Positions 45,450 to 53,161 of a stretch of 64,000 nucleotides of DNA are shown in pieces. Each line of letters begins with the position of its first letter. Position 1 is the first letter of the stretch. A program made the translations under genes and the position numbers. The notes beneath the pieces are model-generated. The model was not told the origin of the DNA and made no database searches. It was given only the letters and a program-made list of their open reading frames with translations. The stretch comes from Cacconaster sp033811195 (GTDB lineage Bacteria > Bacteroidota > Bacteroidia > Bacteroidales > UBA932), in assembly GCA_033811195.1 (NCBI GenBank), contig JAPXOZ010000006.1:1-64000 (forward strand), in the 5' to 3' direction.

Positions 45450-46106
45450 ATGAAATTTTTCATCGACACTGCAAATCTTGAGCAGATCAAAGAGGCTCAG
45501 GCACTCGGAGTCCTGGACGGAGTTACCACAAACCCTTCACTTATGGCAAAGGAGGGTATTAAAGGCGATGCTGCCATCAAAGTGCATTACAAGCAGATAT
45601 GTGAAATTGTTGACGGTGATGTGAGCGCAGAAGTATTCGGCACAGAGTATGACGATATGATCCGTCAAGGTGAAGAGCTTGCTGCGCTTCATCCTCAGAT
45701 TACTATCAAGCTTCCCTGCACCAAAGATGGTATACGTGCTGTGAAGTATTTCTCTGAAAAAGGTGTAAAAACCAATTGTACCCTTGTTTTTACTGTGGGA
45801 CAAGCACTGCTCGCAGCAAAAGCAGGGGCCACTTATGTATCTCCTTTTGTGGGACGTCTAGATGATATTTCCAGTAATGGAGTTGCACTTATTAAGGAAA
45901 TTGTGGATGTTTTCAACTACTACGGTTATCAGACACAGGTTCTTGCAGCTTCAATTCGCCATACACAGCATATAATCGATTGTATGAAGGCAGGTGCTGA
46001 TGTCGCCACTTGTCCTCTCAAAGCTATTCTTGGTCTTCTTAACCATCCTCTGACAGATAAGGGCGTGGAGATCTTCGTGGCTGATGCTAAGAAAATGGAA
46101 GGCTGA
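45450..46106 (+). CDS. fsa: Transaldolase-like fructose-6-phosphate aldolase (TalC/Fsa)
   Basis: The 218-residue protein is the short TalC/Fsa type: MKFFIDTANLEQIKEA, VTTNPSLMAKEG, the Schiff-base lysine in TIKLPCTKDGI, and VSPFVGRLDDIS. It interconverts fructose 6-phosphate with dihydroxyacetone and glyceraldehyde 3-phosphate, or acts as a transaldolase in the pentose phosphate pathway; the two cannot be separated from the sequence. It lies between the dipeptidase and guanine deaminase genes and shares one base with the latter, indicating a single transcript. Confidence 0.9.
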   Translation: MKFFIDTANLEQIKEAQALGVLDGVTTNPSLMAKEGIKGDAAIKVHYKQICEIVDGDVSAEVFGTEYDDMIRQGEELAALHPQITIKLPCTKDGIRAVKYFSEKGVKTNCTLVFTVGQALLAAKAGATYVSPFVGRLDDISSNGVALIKEIVDVFNYYGYQTQVLAASIRHTQHIIDCMKAGADVATCPLKAILGLLNHPLTDKGVEIFVADAKKMEG

Positions 46107-46579
46107 TGAAAAGCTCCCAGAAAAAATTCATGCGACTTGCGATTGACTTAGCCACCGAAAACATTAAAAGCGGGGGAGGTCCTTTTGGTGCCGTAATCGT
46201 AAAGGATGGAGAGATAGTCGCTACTGGATGCAATCGCGTAACCGCCTCAAACGATCCAACTGCCCACGCAGAAGTAAATGCAATTCGCGCCGCCTGCAAG
46301 GCGCTCGACACCTTTATTCTGGAAGGATGCGAAATATACTCCTCCTGTGAGCCTTGTCCGATGTGTCTCGGGGCAATCTATTGGGCGCACCTCGATAAAC
46401 TTTACTATGCCAGCAATAAGCACGATGCTGCCGATGCCGGATTTGACGACTCCTTTATATATAAAGAGCTTGACCTAAAACCCGAAGAGCGCCGTCTTAA
46501 AGCAGAGGTCCTCTTAGAAAAAGAAGCCCTCCGGGTTTTTGAATCCTGGAAGGCTAAAGAGGATAAGGTGGAGTATTAA
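46106..46579 (+). CDS. guaD: Guanine deaminase-like nucleoside deaminase
   Basis: The 157-residue zinc deaminase has HAEVNAI and SCEPCPMCLGAIYWA as metal-binding motifs, plus GGPFGAVIVKDGEIV. The C-terminal DAADAGFDDSFIYKEL is characteristic of the Bacillus-type guanine deaminase and not of TadA. It converts guanine to xanthine and ammonia, feeding purine salvage or nitrogen supply. The last residues (KEDKVEY) precede a TAA stop. A heptamer-repeat block (GTTGCGG units) begins at that stop. Confidence 0.87.
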   Translation: MKSSQKKFMRLAIDLATENIKSGGGPFGAVIVKDGEIVATGCNRVTASNDPTAHAEVNAIRAACKALDTFILEGCEIYSSCEPCPMCLGAIYWAHLDKLYYASNKHDAADAGFDDSFIYKELDLKPEERRLKAEVLLEKEALRVFESWKAKEDKVEY

Positions 46580-46613
46580 GTGTTGCGGGGTGCATGGTAC
46601 GGGTTGCGGGTTA
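46579..46613 (+). repeat. Heptamer-repeat block behind guaD
   Basis: Units GTTGCGG, GGTGCAT, GGTACGG, GTTGCGG and GTTAGTG follow the guaD stop with no gap. The mRNA-sense strand is G/T-rich, as behind pckA, cinA and the hydrolase gene. Confidence 0.75.
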
Positions 46614-46653
46614 GTGCTGATTATCTAATGATAATCTATTTCAGGACATTACA

Positions 46654-46722
46654 CTCGCAACTCAGAACTCAGAACTCAGAACTCAGAACTCAGAACTCAG
46701 AACTCAGAACTCGGAACTCTTC
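46654..46722 (-). repeat. Heptamer-repeat array behind the serine hydrolase gene
   Basis: Seven identical ACTCAGA units and one ACTCGGA lie at 46660-46715 on the plus strand, with a CGCAACT-like unit before them. The array starts a few bases after the stop of the minus-strand hydrolase gene and is inverted relative to the block behind guaD. On the hydrolase coding strand it reads TCTGAGT. Confidence 0.95.
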
Positions 46723-46723
46723 A

Positions 46724-47887
46724 CTAAAGCCCCAGGGCTCTCTCTATCGGTTGTATTATAGAGTAGGAATCCAAGTCATCTCGGTTTGAAAAGAGCAGGA
46801 TAAGCATTTCTTTCTCCGGATAGCGAGCAGCAATTGATTTAAATCCACCGTTGCTGCCGGTGTGATAAATCTTCAAAGGTGATGACTCGGTTGCCGGTTC
46901 AATAAACCAACCATATCCATACCAGGTATTGGGGCGATTTTGATAATTGCTGAATTTACTGTTGCTTACCTCTATTTGGGGGGTGTGGGCCGCATTTAGC
47001 ATTTCTTCTCCAAGCACTATGTAGTTGCGAAGTGCTTTCTCCCACATTACAAACTCATGGGTTGAGGTATACAGGCCGCCATCGGCCTTGGTTGCAAAAA
47101 AGTTTGCCTCCCCATAATCATACTCATGCCACTCTTTACTTCTGTCGGTCTCGCCTTCATTTTCAGTGTTTTCTTCAGAGAGATTATCAACAGCTTCAAA
47201 TCTATATCCACGAGCCCTATTTGGGATAAGGTGCTCTTTATCAGGTTCAAAAAAGATACTTTGCTTCATTCCTGCCGGAGCAAAAATATTCTCATTCACA
47301 TAATCGACAAAGGACATTCCTGAAACTTTTTCTACAATTGCACCAAGCATCAAAAAAGTCGGATTGATATATTCGTATTCCGTTCCGGGCTCGAAATTGA
47401 TAAAGTTCAAGTCGGGTAGATATTGCATTACATACTCCTCGTTTGCAAAAATACTGCGCTGTTCGTCGCTTCTGTCACGTGCATCGGGAATGCCTGAAGA
47501 GTGGGAGAGGAGGTGTTTGATTTTGATTCTCTCATAAAAATCCGCCTTGTATTCAGGAAAATATTTTGCCATATTGTCCTCCAGCGAAAGTTTGCCTTGC
47601 TCTGCAAGTTGCAGGATAGCTACTGCGGTAAACTGTTTGGATATTGAAGCAATGCAGAAAGAACTATTTCCATCAATAGGTGCACCGCTCTCGAGGTCGG
47701 CAATACCATAACCTTTGTCAATAATAACTTCATCACCCTGGAGAACAAGCACTGCTGCACCGGGCTCATCTGACGGAAATAGTTCAGAAAAGATGGAATC
47801 GATTTTCGAGGCTGCCAAATCCCTCGGATTTGTAGAACAGGCTGCGATTAAGGTTGCTGCCATAATAAATAGAATTGTTCTTTTCAT
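46724..47887 (-). CDS. Serine hydrolase lipoprotein, beta-lactamase/PBP-like (class C fold)
   Basis: The 387-residue protein has a lipobox cysteine near residue 17 (LIAAC). The SxxK motif is ASISKQFTA, the tyrosine motif is in EYEYINPTF, and HTGSNGGFKS near residue 350 takes the place of the KTG motif. This set defines the beta-lactamase-related serine hydrolases, which include D-aminopeptidases and esterases. Resistance cannot be inferred. A heptamer-repeat array begins about four bases after its stop, and the second repeat type (GCTGTTT) lies just upstream of the start. Confidence 0.87.
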   Translation of the reverse strand: MKRTILFIMAATLIAACSTNPRDLAASKIDSIFSELFPSDEPGAAVLVLQGDEVIIDKGYGIADLESGAPIDGNSSFCIASISKQFTAVAILQLAEQGKLSLEDNMAKYFPEYKADFYERIKIKHLLSHSSGIPDARDRSDEQRSIFANEEYVMQYLPDLNFINFEPGTEYEYINPTFLMLGAIVEKVSGMSFVDYVNENIFAPAGMKQSIFFEPDKEHLIPNRARGYRFEAVDNLSEENTENEGETDRSKEWHEYDYGEANFFATKADGGLYTSTHEFVMWEKALRNYIVLGEEMLNAAHTPQIEVSNSKFSNYQNRPNTWYGYGWFIEPATESSPLKIYHTGSNGGFKSIAARYPEKEMLILLFSNRDDLDSYSIIQPIERALGL

Positions 47888-48251
47888 AATACTATAGTTT
47901 GCTGTTTGCCGTTGGCTTGGCTGTTAGCTGTTTGCCTTTGGCTTATGGTTAATTATAAACTCTATTGTTTATTGTAATTTCACCTTTATAATATTTATAA
48001 CCTTTTCTCCAAACTTATAACTCTCCGCACCCCTCTATATATAATATAACTATTCTATCACACTCACTCCACACTCCACACTCCACACTCCACACTCCAC
48101 ACTCCACTACCCACTACATACTACATACTCCACACCCCACTACCCACTACCCACTCCACCCTCCACCCTCCACACTCCACACTCCACACTCCACACTCCA
48201 CACTCCACACTCCACACTCCACACTCCACACTACTCACTACCCACTACACA
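47888..48251. other. Intergenic stretch between cinA and the hydrolase gene
   Basis: About 360 bases, most of it simple repeats: a GCTGTTT-type heptamer block (47897-47950), then a plain AT-rich segment (47951-48055) that probably holds the hydrolase promoter, then the CACACTC array running into cinA. No small gene was seen. Confidence 0.7.
47897..47950 (+). repeat. Second heptamer family (GCTGTTT type)
   Basis: The plus strand runs TTTGCTG, TTTGCCG, TTGGCTT, GGCTGTT, AGCTGTT, TGCCTTT, GGCTTAT with period seven. The core differs from the AGT-bearing family (AACAGC on the other strand), so it seems to be a separate family with the same unit length. Confidence 0.65.
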
Positions 48252-48271
48252 CTACACACTCCATATTCCTA
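48059..48271 (-). repeat. Heptamer-repeat array abutting and ending cinA
   Basis: On the plus strand this is mostly CACACTC units, with CCCACTA, CATACTA and CACCCTC variants and no unique spacers. On the cinA coding strand it reads GTGTGGA/GTGTAGT. The last cinA codons (TGG AGT GTG) and its TAG stop at 48252 lie within the array. Confidence 0.95.
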
Positions 48272-49520
48272 ACTCATCTTTCTCTATTTCCAGACGGAGG
48301 AGATTTAGAGCATTTGATGCAAATCTCTCGATATTTGTCATCCTGTCCGCAGAAAATTTTACCATTCGGGTAACAACACGATCTTTAGTGGCAACTGCAA
48401 GCCAGGCAGTGCCAACAGGCGTAGTTGGAGTGCCACCTCCAGGGCCTGCAACGCCGGTTGTAGCTATAGAATAATCGGTATTAACTAGCCGTAGCAATTC
48501 GGTGGACATTGCTATTACGGTCTCTTCGCTAACAGCACCGTGGGCTTTTATTGTCTCTATAGGCACTTTGATGAGGTTGGTTTTGACCTCATTAGCGTAG
48601 GAGATAACCGATCCTTGATAATAGTCGGAACACCCCGGCACCTGAGTTATCAGCTCGGAAATACGGCCACCGGTGCACGATTCTGCAATAGCGAGTGTTT
48701 TGCCCATACTCCTTAGTTTACGCCCTATGACCGTCTGCAGGTTGTCCTCGCCTTCACCGTAAATTGCGTCACCTATAATCTCTTTAAGTGAGGAAATATA
48801 GGGAGAGAAATCCGGTATGCCCTCTCCAAAGTGAGAGAGTCGCAAACGTACTCCTATGGTGGGATTAGGCAGATAGGCGAGTTTTATATTGTCGGGAAGA
48901 GCATCCTCCCAGCTCTCAATCTGTTTGGCAAGTGTGGATTCAGGGACTCCAAAGGTAACTATTGTGTGATGGGTGATATGCTCCAGGTCAAAATGAGTGC
49001 GAATGTCATCCATTACCTTCGGCAACAACCCCTTAGTTTCAAAAGGAACTCCCGGAAGCGAATAGAGCGTGGAGGTTCCTTTAGAGCCCAATCCGCGGAA
49101 CACCATACAGGGTGCTGTTCCCAGTTCATTGGGAATTACCTCACAGGTGTCGGGAACGGTAGCCTGCTCTCTGTTTGATTCAATCATAGGAATGCCTCTG
49201 GCACTCATAACTCTTTCTATTATCCGGTATTGCTCTTCCGAGCGAATGAAAGAGGAGGCTCCTGTGAGTTCCTTAAGAGCAAGTTTTGTGATATCGTCCC
49301 TTGTGGGGCCAAGACCTCCTGTAACTATTACAATATCTGTGTGCTCGAGGCACATCTGCAGCCTTGAGACAATCTCCTCGTGGAGATCACCTATAGAGAA
49401 ATGATATCTGACCCTTATACCGGCGCGGTTTAGAGCCCTTGATATCTCTGCAGAGTTTGTATTGATTATTTGGCCGATTAGTATTTCATCGCCAATTGTA
49501 CAAATAGATGCTGTAGTCAT
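48252..49520 (-). CDS. cinA: CinA family nicotinamide mononucleotide deamidase
   Basis: The 422-residue protein has the N-terminal MoaB/MogA-like domain (ASICTIGDEILIGQIINTNS, VIVTGGLGPTRDDITK) and the C-terminal PncC-type deamidase domain (AIAESCTGGRISELIT, TTGVAGPGGGTPTTPVGT). It removes ammonia from nicotinamide mononucleotide, recycling the pyridine nucleotide cycle. The role of the first domain as an ADP-ribose pyrophosphatase is established for other members. The last residues (WSV) and stop are provided by the adjacent heptamer array, so the C-terminus is likely changed relative to homologues. The start overlaps pyrD by four bases. Confidence 0.92.
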   Translation of the reverse strand: MTTASICTIGDEILIGQIINTNSAEISRALNRAGIRVRYHFSIGDLHEEIVSRLQMCLEHTDIVIVTGGLGPTRDDITKLALKELTGASSFIRSEEQYRIIERVMSARGIPMIESNREQATVPDTCEVIPNELGTAPCMVFRGLGSKGTSTLYSLPGVPFETKGLLPKVMDDIRTHFDLEHITHHTIVTFGVPESTLAKQIESWEDALPDNIKLAYLPNPTIGVRLRLSHFGEGIPDFSPYISSLKEIIGDAIYGEGEDNLQTVIGRKLRSMGKTLAIAESCTGGRISELITQVPGCSDYYQGSVISYANEVKTNLIKVPIETIKAHGAVSEETVIAMSTELLRLVNTDYSIATTGVAGPGGGTPTTPVGTAWLAVATKDRVVTRMVKFSADRMTNIERFASNALNLLRLEIEKDELGIWSV

Positions 49521-50605
49521 TTTACACTGGAAGGGGTCTTTTCAGTAGTGGCTGCCAGAGCCCTCTCTTTCTCCACGTTGCGCAGGTACTTGAGGATTTT
49601 TTTTACGAATCCGGGTCCGTTGTATATGAATCCTGTATATACTTCTATCAAAGATGCACCTGCATCAAGCATTTCCTGTGCCTGTTCAGGGGTCATTATG
49701 CCGCCTACACCTATGATGGGTATGGATCCACCGGTTTTGTCATGGATGTATCGCACCATCTTCAGTGATTTTTCAAAGAGGGGAGCACCGCTTAGTCCTC
49801 CGTCACCTATGCTCTTTACATCATCCCTAGGAGTGGATAACCCCTCGCGGCTACGTGTAGTATTTGTCGCTACAATACCGTCAATACCGGTTTTTTGTAC
49901 AAGGTCGATAATCTCATCAATCTGCTCAAAAGGAATATCAGGAGAGAGTTTCAGCAGGATTGGGCGGTACTCATCGTTAAATTTGCGGATAGTTATGATC
50001 CTGTCCAAAATATTGGATAGCATCTCTATGTCCTGGAGTTCAGTGAGATCCTTTACATTTGGACAAGAGATGTTGAGTATGGTCATATCCGCGAAGTCAT
50101 ACATCAATGTGAGTGCCCTTTCGTAATCATCTGCTGCCTCCTCGTTTGAGGTAAGGGAGTTTTTACTGATGTTGGTAGCAATTATAATATCGCGTGGAGG
50201 ATTCTTACGTAGGTTGTCGATTGCATTTCTCACTCCAAGGTTGTTGATACCCATTCGATTGATGATTGCGTCATCCTTAACAAGACGGAAGCAGCGCGGT
50301 TTGGGATTACCGACCTGTGGTTTGGGAGTAAGGGAGCCTATTTCTATAAAACTAAAACCAAAACAGGCAAGGTCATTGTAGCATTCAGCATTTTTATCCA
50401 GACCTCCGGCAATGCCTACAGGATTCTTAAAGCTGAGACCAAAGAGATTACGCTCCAGAGTAGGAGTCTTAACCTTATATAGGAGTCGCAGTAAGGGTTG
50501 GAGTCCCGGAATATGTCTTGAAAATTTAAGTAAGGAGAATATTATTTTGTGAGCCCTTTCCGGATTGAAAAGAAAGAGAATAGGTCTTATCAGAAATTTG
50601 TACAT
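49517..50605 (-). CDS. pyrD: Dihydroorotate dehydrogenase (quinone), class 2
   Basis: The 362-residue enzyme oxidises dihydroorotate to orotate in pyrimidine synthesis using FMN and quinone. The N-terminal amphipathic region (ILFLFNPERAHKIIFSLLKF) is the membrane-associated quinone site of class 2 enzymes. NISCPN, LKLSPD, GLSGAPLF and GVGGIMTPEQA are FMN and substrate signatures. The class 2 catalytic residue is the serine of ATNISKNS. A 15-residue tail rich in alanine, threonine and serine ends the protein. It lies between the XRE regulator and cinA on one probable transcript. Confidence 0.94.
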   Translation of the reverse strand: MYKFLIRPILFLFNPERAHKIIFSLLKFSRHIPGLQPLLRLLYKVKTPTLERNLFGLSFKNPVGIAGGLDKNAECYNDLACFGFSFIEIGSLTPKPQVGNPKPRCFRLVKDDAIINRMGINNLGVRNAIDNLRKNPPRDIIIATNISKNSLTSNEEAADDYERALTLMYDFADMTILNISCPNVKDLTELQDIEMLSNILDRIITIRKFNDEYRPILLKLSPDIPFEQIDEIIDLVQKTGIDGIVATNTTRSREGLSTPRDDVKSIGDGGLSGAPLFEKSLKMVRYIHDKTGGSIPIIGVGGIMTPEQAQEMLDAGASLIEVYTGFIYNGPGFVKKILKYLRNVEKERALAATTEKTPSSVK

Positions 50606-50635
50606 GATCTGTAATGCTTATCATTACAAAAATAG

Positions 50636-51265
50636 TCATTTTTCTTCAAACGTGCCATCATTGTAAAAAACGGTGATACGAACTATGTGTTTATCTCTTT
50701 TTGCGACCGAAATCTGTGGGCTGGTGGGAGGTGAGGGTTCAATAAAACGATTCTCAGAGGGTTGATGTGGCTCGGAAACCCGTGTAACTTGCTGAGCTAC
50801 AGGATGGGTTGTGGGTGATTCCTCTTGTACATCATTGAGCGCGCTTGGAGTAGAAATAACCTCACTTGGTCTCTCAACTGCAGCTTCAGGAGCAAATTTG
50901 GGTAAATCGAAGAGAGATTCCTGGTTTCGTTCAGTAATTGTATCGAATAGTGTAACAGGGGACGATTGAGTTTCAGTCACCGGTGGGATGACATGAGTTG
51001 GTGAGATTGTAGGAGTGGTCTTCGCTATTGGAGAAGGTGAGGGAGTAGATATTTGACTCCTGTAGGGTTTACCTTTACCGAGAATCAGCCAGTCAGGATT
51101 GATCTGGGGAAAATTCTTAAGTATTCCTTCAATGAAATCAAAACTGGGTTTATTTCGTCCGGAGAGGAGATGGGAGACTCCCGAGCGTTGGATTTGTAAT
51201 ATATCGGCCAGTTTTGATGGAGTGAGGTCCTCAAGCTCCAATAATTGTTGTAAACGCTTATCCAT
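50636..51265 (-). CDS. XRE-family helix-turn-helix regulator with proline-rich tail
   Basis: The 209-residue protein has an N-terminal XRE HTH (residues 4-60: LTPSKLADILQIQRSGVSHL and LSGRNKPSF), then LILGKGKPYRS. A low-complexity region rich in proline, serine and threonine follows (about 70-185), and the C-terminus is the short strand-like HIVRITVFYNDGTFEEK. The first 70 residues resemble regulators common in Bacteroidales. It is encoded ahead of pyrD and cinA. Its upstream region carries several TTACA-NN-TGTAA boxes, good candidates for its own binding sites; that link is inferred from position. Confidence 0.82.
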   Translation of the reverse strand: MDKRLQQLLELEDLTPSKLADILQIQRSGVSHLLSGRNKPSFDFIEGILKNFPQINPDWLILGKGKPYRSQISTPSPSPIAKTTPTISPTHVIPPVTETQSSPVTLFDTITERNQESLFDLPKFAPEAAVERPSEVISTPSALNDVQEESPTTHPVAQQVTRVSEPHQPSENRFIEPSPPTSPQISVAKRDKHIVRITVFYNDGTFEEK

Positions 51266-51887
51266 AATTTTGTAAACTTATTTTGCTACAAATGTAATAC
51301 ATATTTTGATTACAAATGTAACAGAATTAAGAATTTTAATAAGTTACAAATGTAAATTACAGAAATAAACAACAATATTCTGATAGAAATGATGGTTTTA
51401 GATAAAGTAATATTAGAGATAAATGCATTAAATCACTGGACTTATTCATTTTATGTATTAGATAATCTACTCTGAGGCTCTAATTAGCCTTTAATTAATC
51501 AATATTTAACATTGTATACGCGAAGTTACTTTATATAACTATATATAAATACTTGGTTTTTAGTTAAATAAATACGTAAATATTTTAAAATAACTTTCAG
51601 TTATTTCCAAATGTTGATAACTATTAGACAATTTGCGTTATACAAATGTAAATCCGCGTTATTTAACGCTTTAGAGAAGTTTTGCTTACAGTTGTAAATC
51701 GCGGATAAACGTAGTGTAAACATTTGTAAACAATCAACGGATTCACAAATGTAACCAAATCATCGTATTTCAATTATCTTTAGAGTATGATATATGGGAT
51801 ATATTTAAATAGGTAAAACGCTTAAATCGACTAAAAACGACCTTTATTCAAATCTAAAGATTTACCTTTGTCCAGAACATTTTATTT
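51266..51887. promoter_or_regulatory. 622-base AT-rich regulatory gap with seven TTACA-NN-TGTAA-like boxes
   Basis: Between the XRE regulator and queA, copies lie at 51286-51297, 51310-51321, 51344-51355, 51640-51651, 51686-51697, 51718-51729 (reverse) and 51743-51754. Two are perfect TTACAAATGTAA; the others differ at one to three positions. Three sit before the XRE gene and four nearer queA, with an unmarked AT-rich stretch between. The fourth and fifth copies share a following AAATC-CGCG-like extension. On the minus strand the forward copies contain TACATTTG or a variant, so they may also act as -7 boxes. No gene or RNA is visible. Confidence 0.7.
51863..51870 (+). promoter_or_regulatory. 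-7 promoter box for queA
   Basis: TACCTTTG matches TAnnTTTG, 17 bases before the queA ATG. No good -33 was found at 19-21 bases upstream. Confidence 0.5.
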
Positions 51888-53117
51888 ATGATTACAGACA
51901 AGATCACAATTGAGGAATATGACTATCCCCTGCCAGAAGAGAGAATCTCAAAATTTCCTCTTCAGGAGAGAGACTCATCTAAACTTTTGCTTTTTACCAG
52001 TGAGAATGGTTTCATTCCAAGAGATGAGAAATTTTCAAATATTCACCGTTTTTTACCTGAAGAGTCTCTGATGATCTTCAATAATACTAAAGTAATCCCT
52101 GCAAGATTACTTTTTAAGCGTCATACCGGTGCTATAATCGAAATCTTTTGCCTTGAACCGGTTGCTCCACAAGATTATCAACTCAATTTTGCCAGTACGG
52201 AAAAATGTTGTTGGAAAGTAATTGTGGGCAATATTAGAAGATGGAAGGATGGTCCCCTATCAATTATAAATCCTTCTGATGACCCCACCATTGCCGGTAT
52301 TGATCTTAAGGCTGAAATGTTGCAACGTGAAAGTAACAAGATTGTTGTGCAATTTTCTTGGAAAGGTGGGGATTCTTTTTCAAAGGTATTGGACATGTGT
52401 GGTAGAGTCCCTATTCCTCCTTATCTGAAGCGTGATCCACACCCGCTGGACAGAGTACGTTATCAGACCTGTTATGCCCTCATAGAGGGCTCAGTAGCAG
52501 CACCTACGGCCGGACTTCACTTTACTGACACTGTTTTGAGGAAAATCTCTGAAAAGGGGATCGAACAAGGCTATATTTCACTCCATGTGGGTGCAGGTAC
52601 ATTTCTGCCGGTAAAAAGCGAGTACATTGCCGAACACAATATGCACAGCGAGCCATTTTCCATATCCCTTAAATTGATCAAATCCCTGCTGAAGCACGCC
52701 TCAACGCATATAATCGCTGTCGGCACCACCTCTACTCGCTGCCTTGAGTCTCTTTATTTTCTCGGCGTACAGACGATCGAGAAAAAAACTCCATCGTATG
52801 TATCGCAGTGGGAGCCCTATCGCGCAGAGGGCTTCAACTATACTCTTCAGGAGGCTCTGGACGCTCTTGTAGGCTATATGGAGGCCAATTCGCTAGAAAA
52901 TTTGGTCTCCCGTACTGAGATAATCATATTGCCTGGATATCGTTTTAGGGTAATTGATCATCTTATTACCAACTTTCACCAGCCAAAAAGCACACTGCTA
53001 TTATTGATCTCGGCTTTTGTGGGTAAATCATGGAGAGAGATCTACAAATTTGCACTCGAAAATGACTTTCGTTTCCTTAGTTATGGTGACTCTTCCTTAT
53101 TGGAAATTAGAAAGTAA
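51888..53117 (+). CDS. queA: S-adenosylmethionine:tRNA ribosyltransferase-isomerase
   Basis: QueA transfers and rearranges the ribosyl group of SAM to make epoxyqueuosine in tRNA. The 409-residue protein shows DYPLPEERISKFPLQERDSSKLL, FNNTKVIPARL, AAPTAGLHFT, LHVGAGTFLPVK and the C-terminal ITNFHQPKSTLLLLISAF. It is longer than the E. coli enzyme (about 356 residues); in Bacteroidetes QueA this extra length is usual and lies in the central domain. It stands downstream of the repeat-rich regulatory gap. The promoter of the acyl-CoA ligase gene lies in its last codons. Confidence 0.95.
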   Translation: MITDKITIEEYDYPLPEERISKFPLQERDSSKLLLFTSENGFIPRDEKFSNIHRFLPEESLMIFNNTKVIPARLLFKRHTGAIIEIFCLEPVAPQDYQLNFASTEKCCWKVIVGNIRRWKDGPLSIINPSDDPTIAGIDLKAEMLQRESNKIVVQFSWKGGDSFSKVLDMCGRVPIPPYLKRDPHPLDRVRYQTCYALIEGSVAAPTAGLHFTDTVLRKISEKGIEQGYISLHVGAGTFLPVKSEYIAEHNMHSEPFSISLKLIKSLLKHASTHIIAVGTTSTRCLESLYFLGVQTIEKKTPSYVSQWEPYRAEGFNYTLQEALDALVGYMEANSLENLVSRTEIIILPGYRFRVIDHLITNFHQPKSTLLLLISAFVGKSWREIYKFALENDFRFLSYGDSSLLEIRK

Positions 53118-53130
53118 AAAACTATATTTG
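53098..53130 (+). promoter_or_regulatory. Promoter of the acyl-CoA ligase gene
   Basis: TTG (53100-53102), 20 bases, then TATATTTG (53123-53130) fits the full Bacteroidetes consensus. The -33 lies within the last codons of queA, and the ATG follows at 53162. Confidence 0.75.
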
Positions 53131-53161
53131 TAACTTTATTACGACTAAAACCTATAACATT

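Noticed and set aside
46580..46789. Small reading frame with NSELRTQ repeats between guaD and the hydrolase gene
   Set aside because: It consists almost entirely of the heptamer array and overlaps the end of the hydrolase gene. It is a by-product of a repeat without stops in that frame.
46724..47887. Beta-lactamase
   Set aside because: Only the general serine hydrolase motifs are present; sequence does not support lactam hydrolysis over peptidase or esterase activity.
48059..48271. Possible CRISPR array
   Set aside because: Units are seven bases and directly adjacent, without unique spacers, and no cas gene is near.
51266..51887. Possible replication origin (AT-rich, repeated boxes)
   Set aside because: The boxes are TTACA-NN-TGTAA and not DnaA boxes (TTATNCACA), and only one weak DnaA-like match was seen. 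dnaA, dnaN or other origin neighbours are absent. GC-skew of the whole chromosome would settle it.
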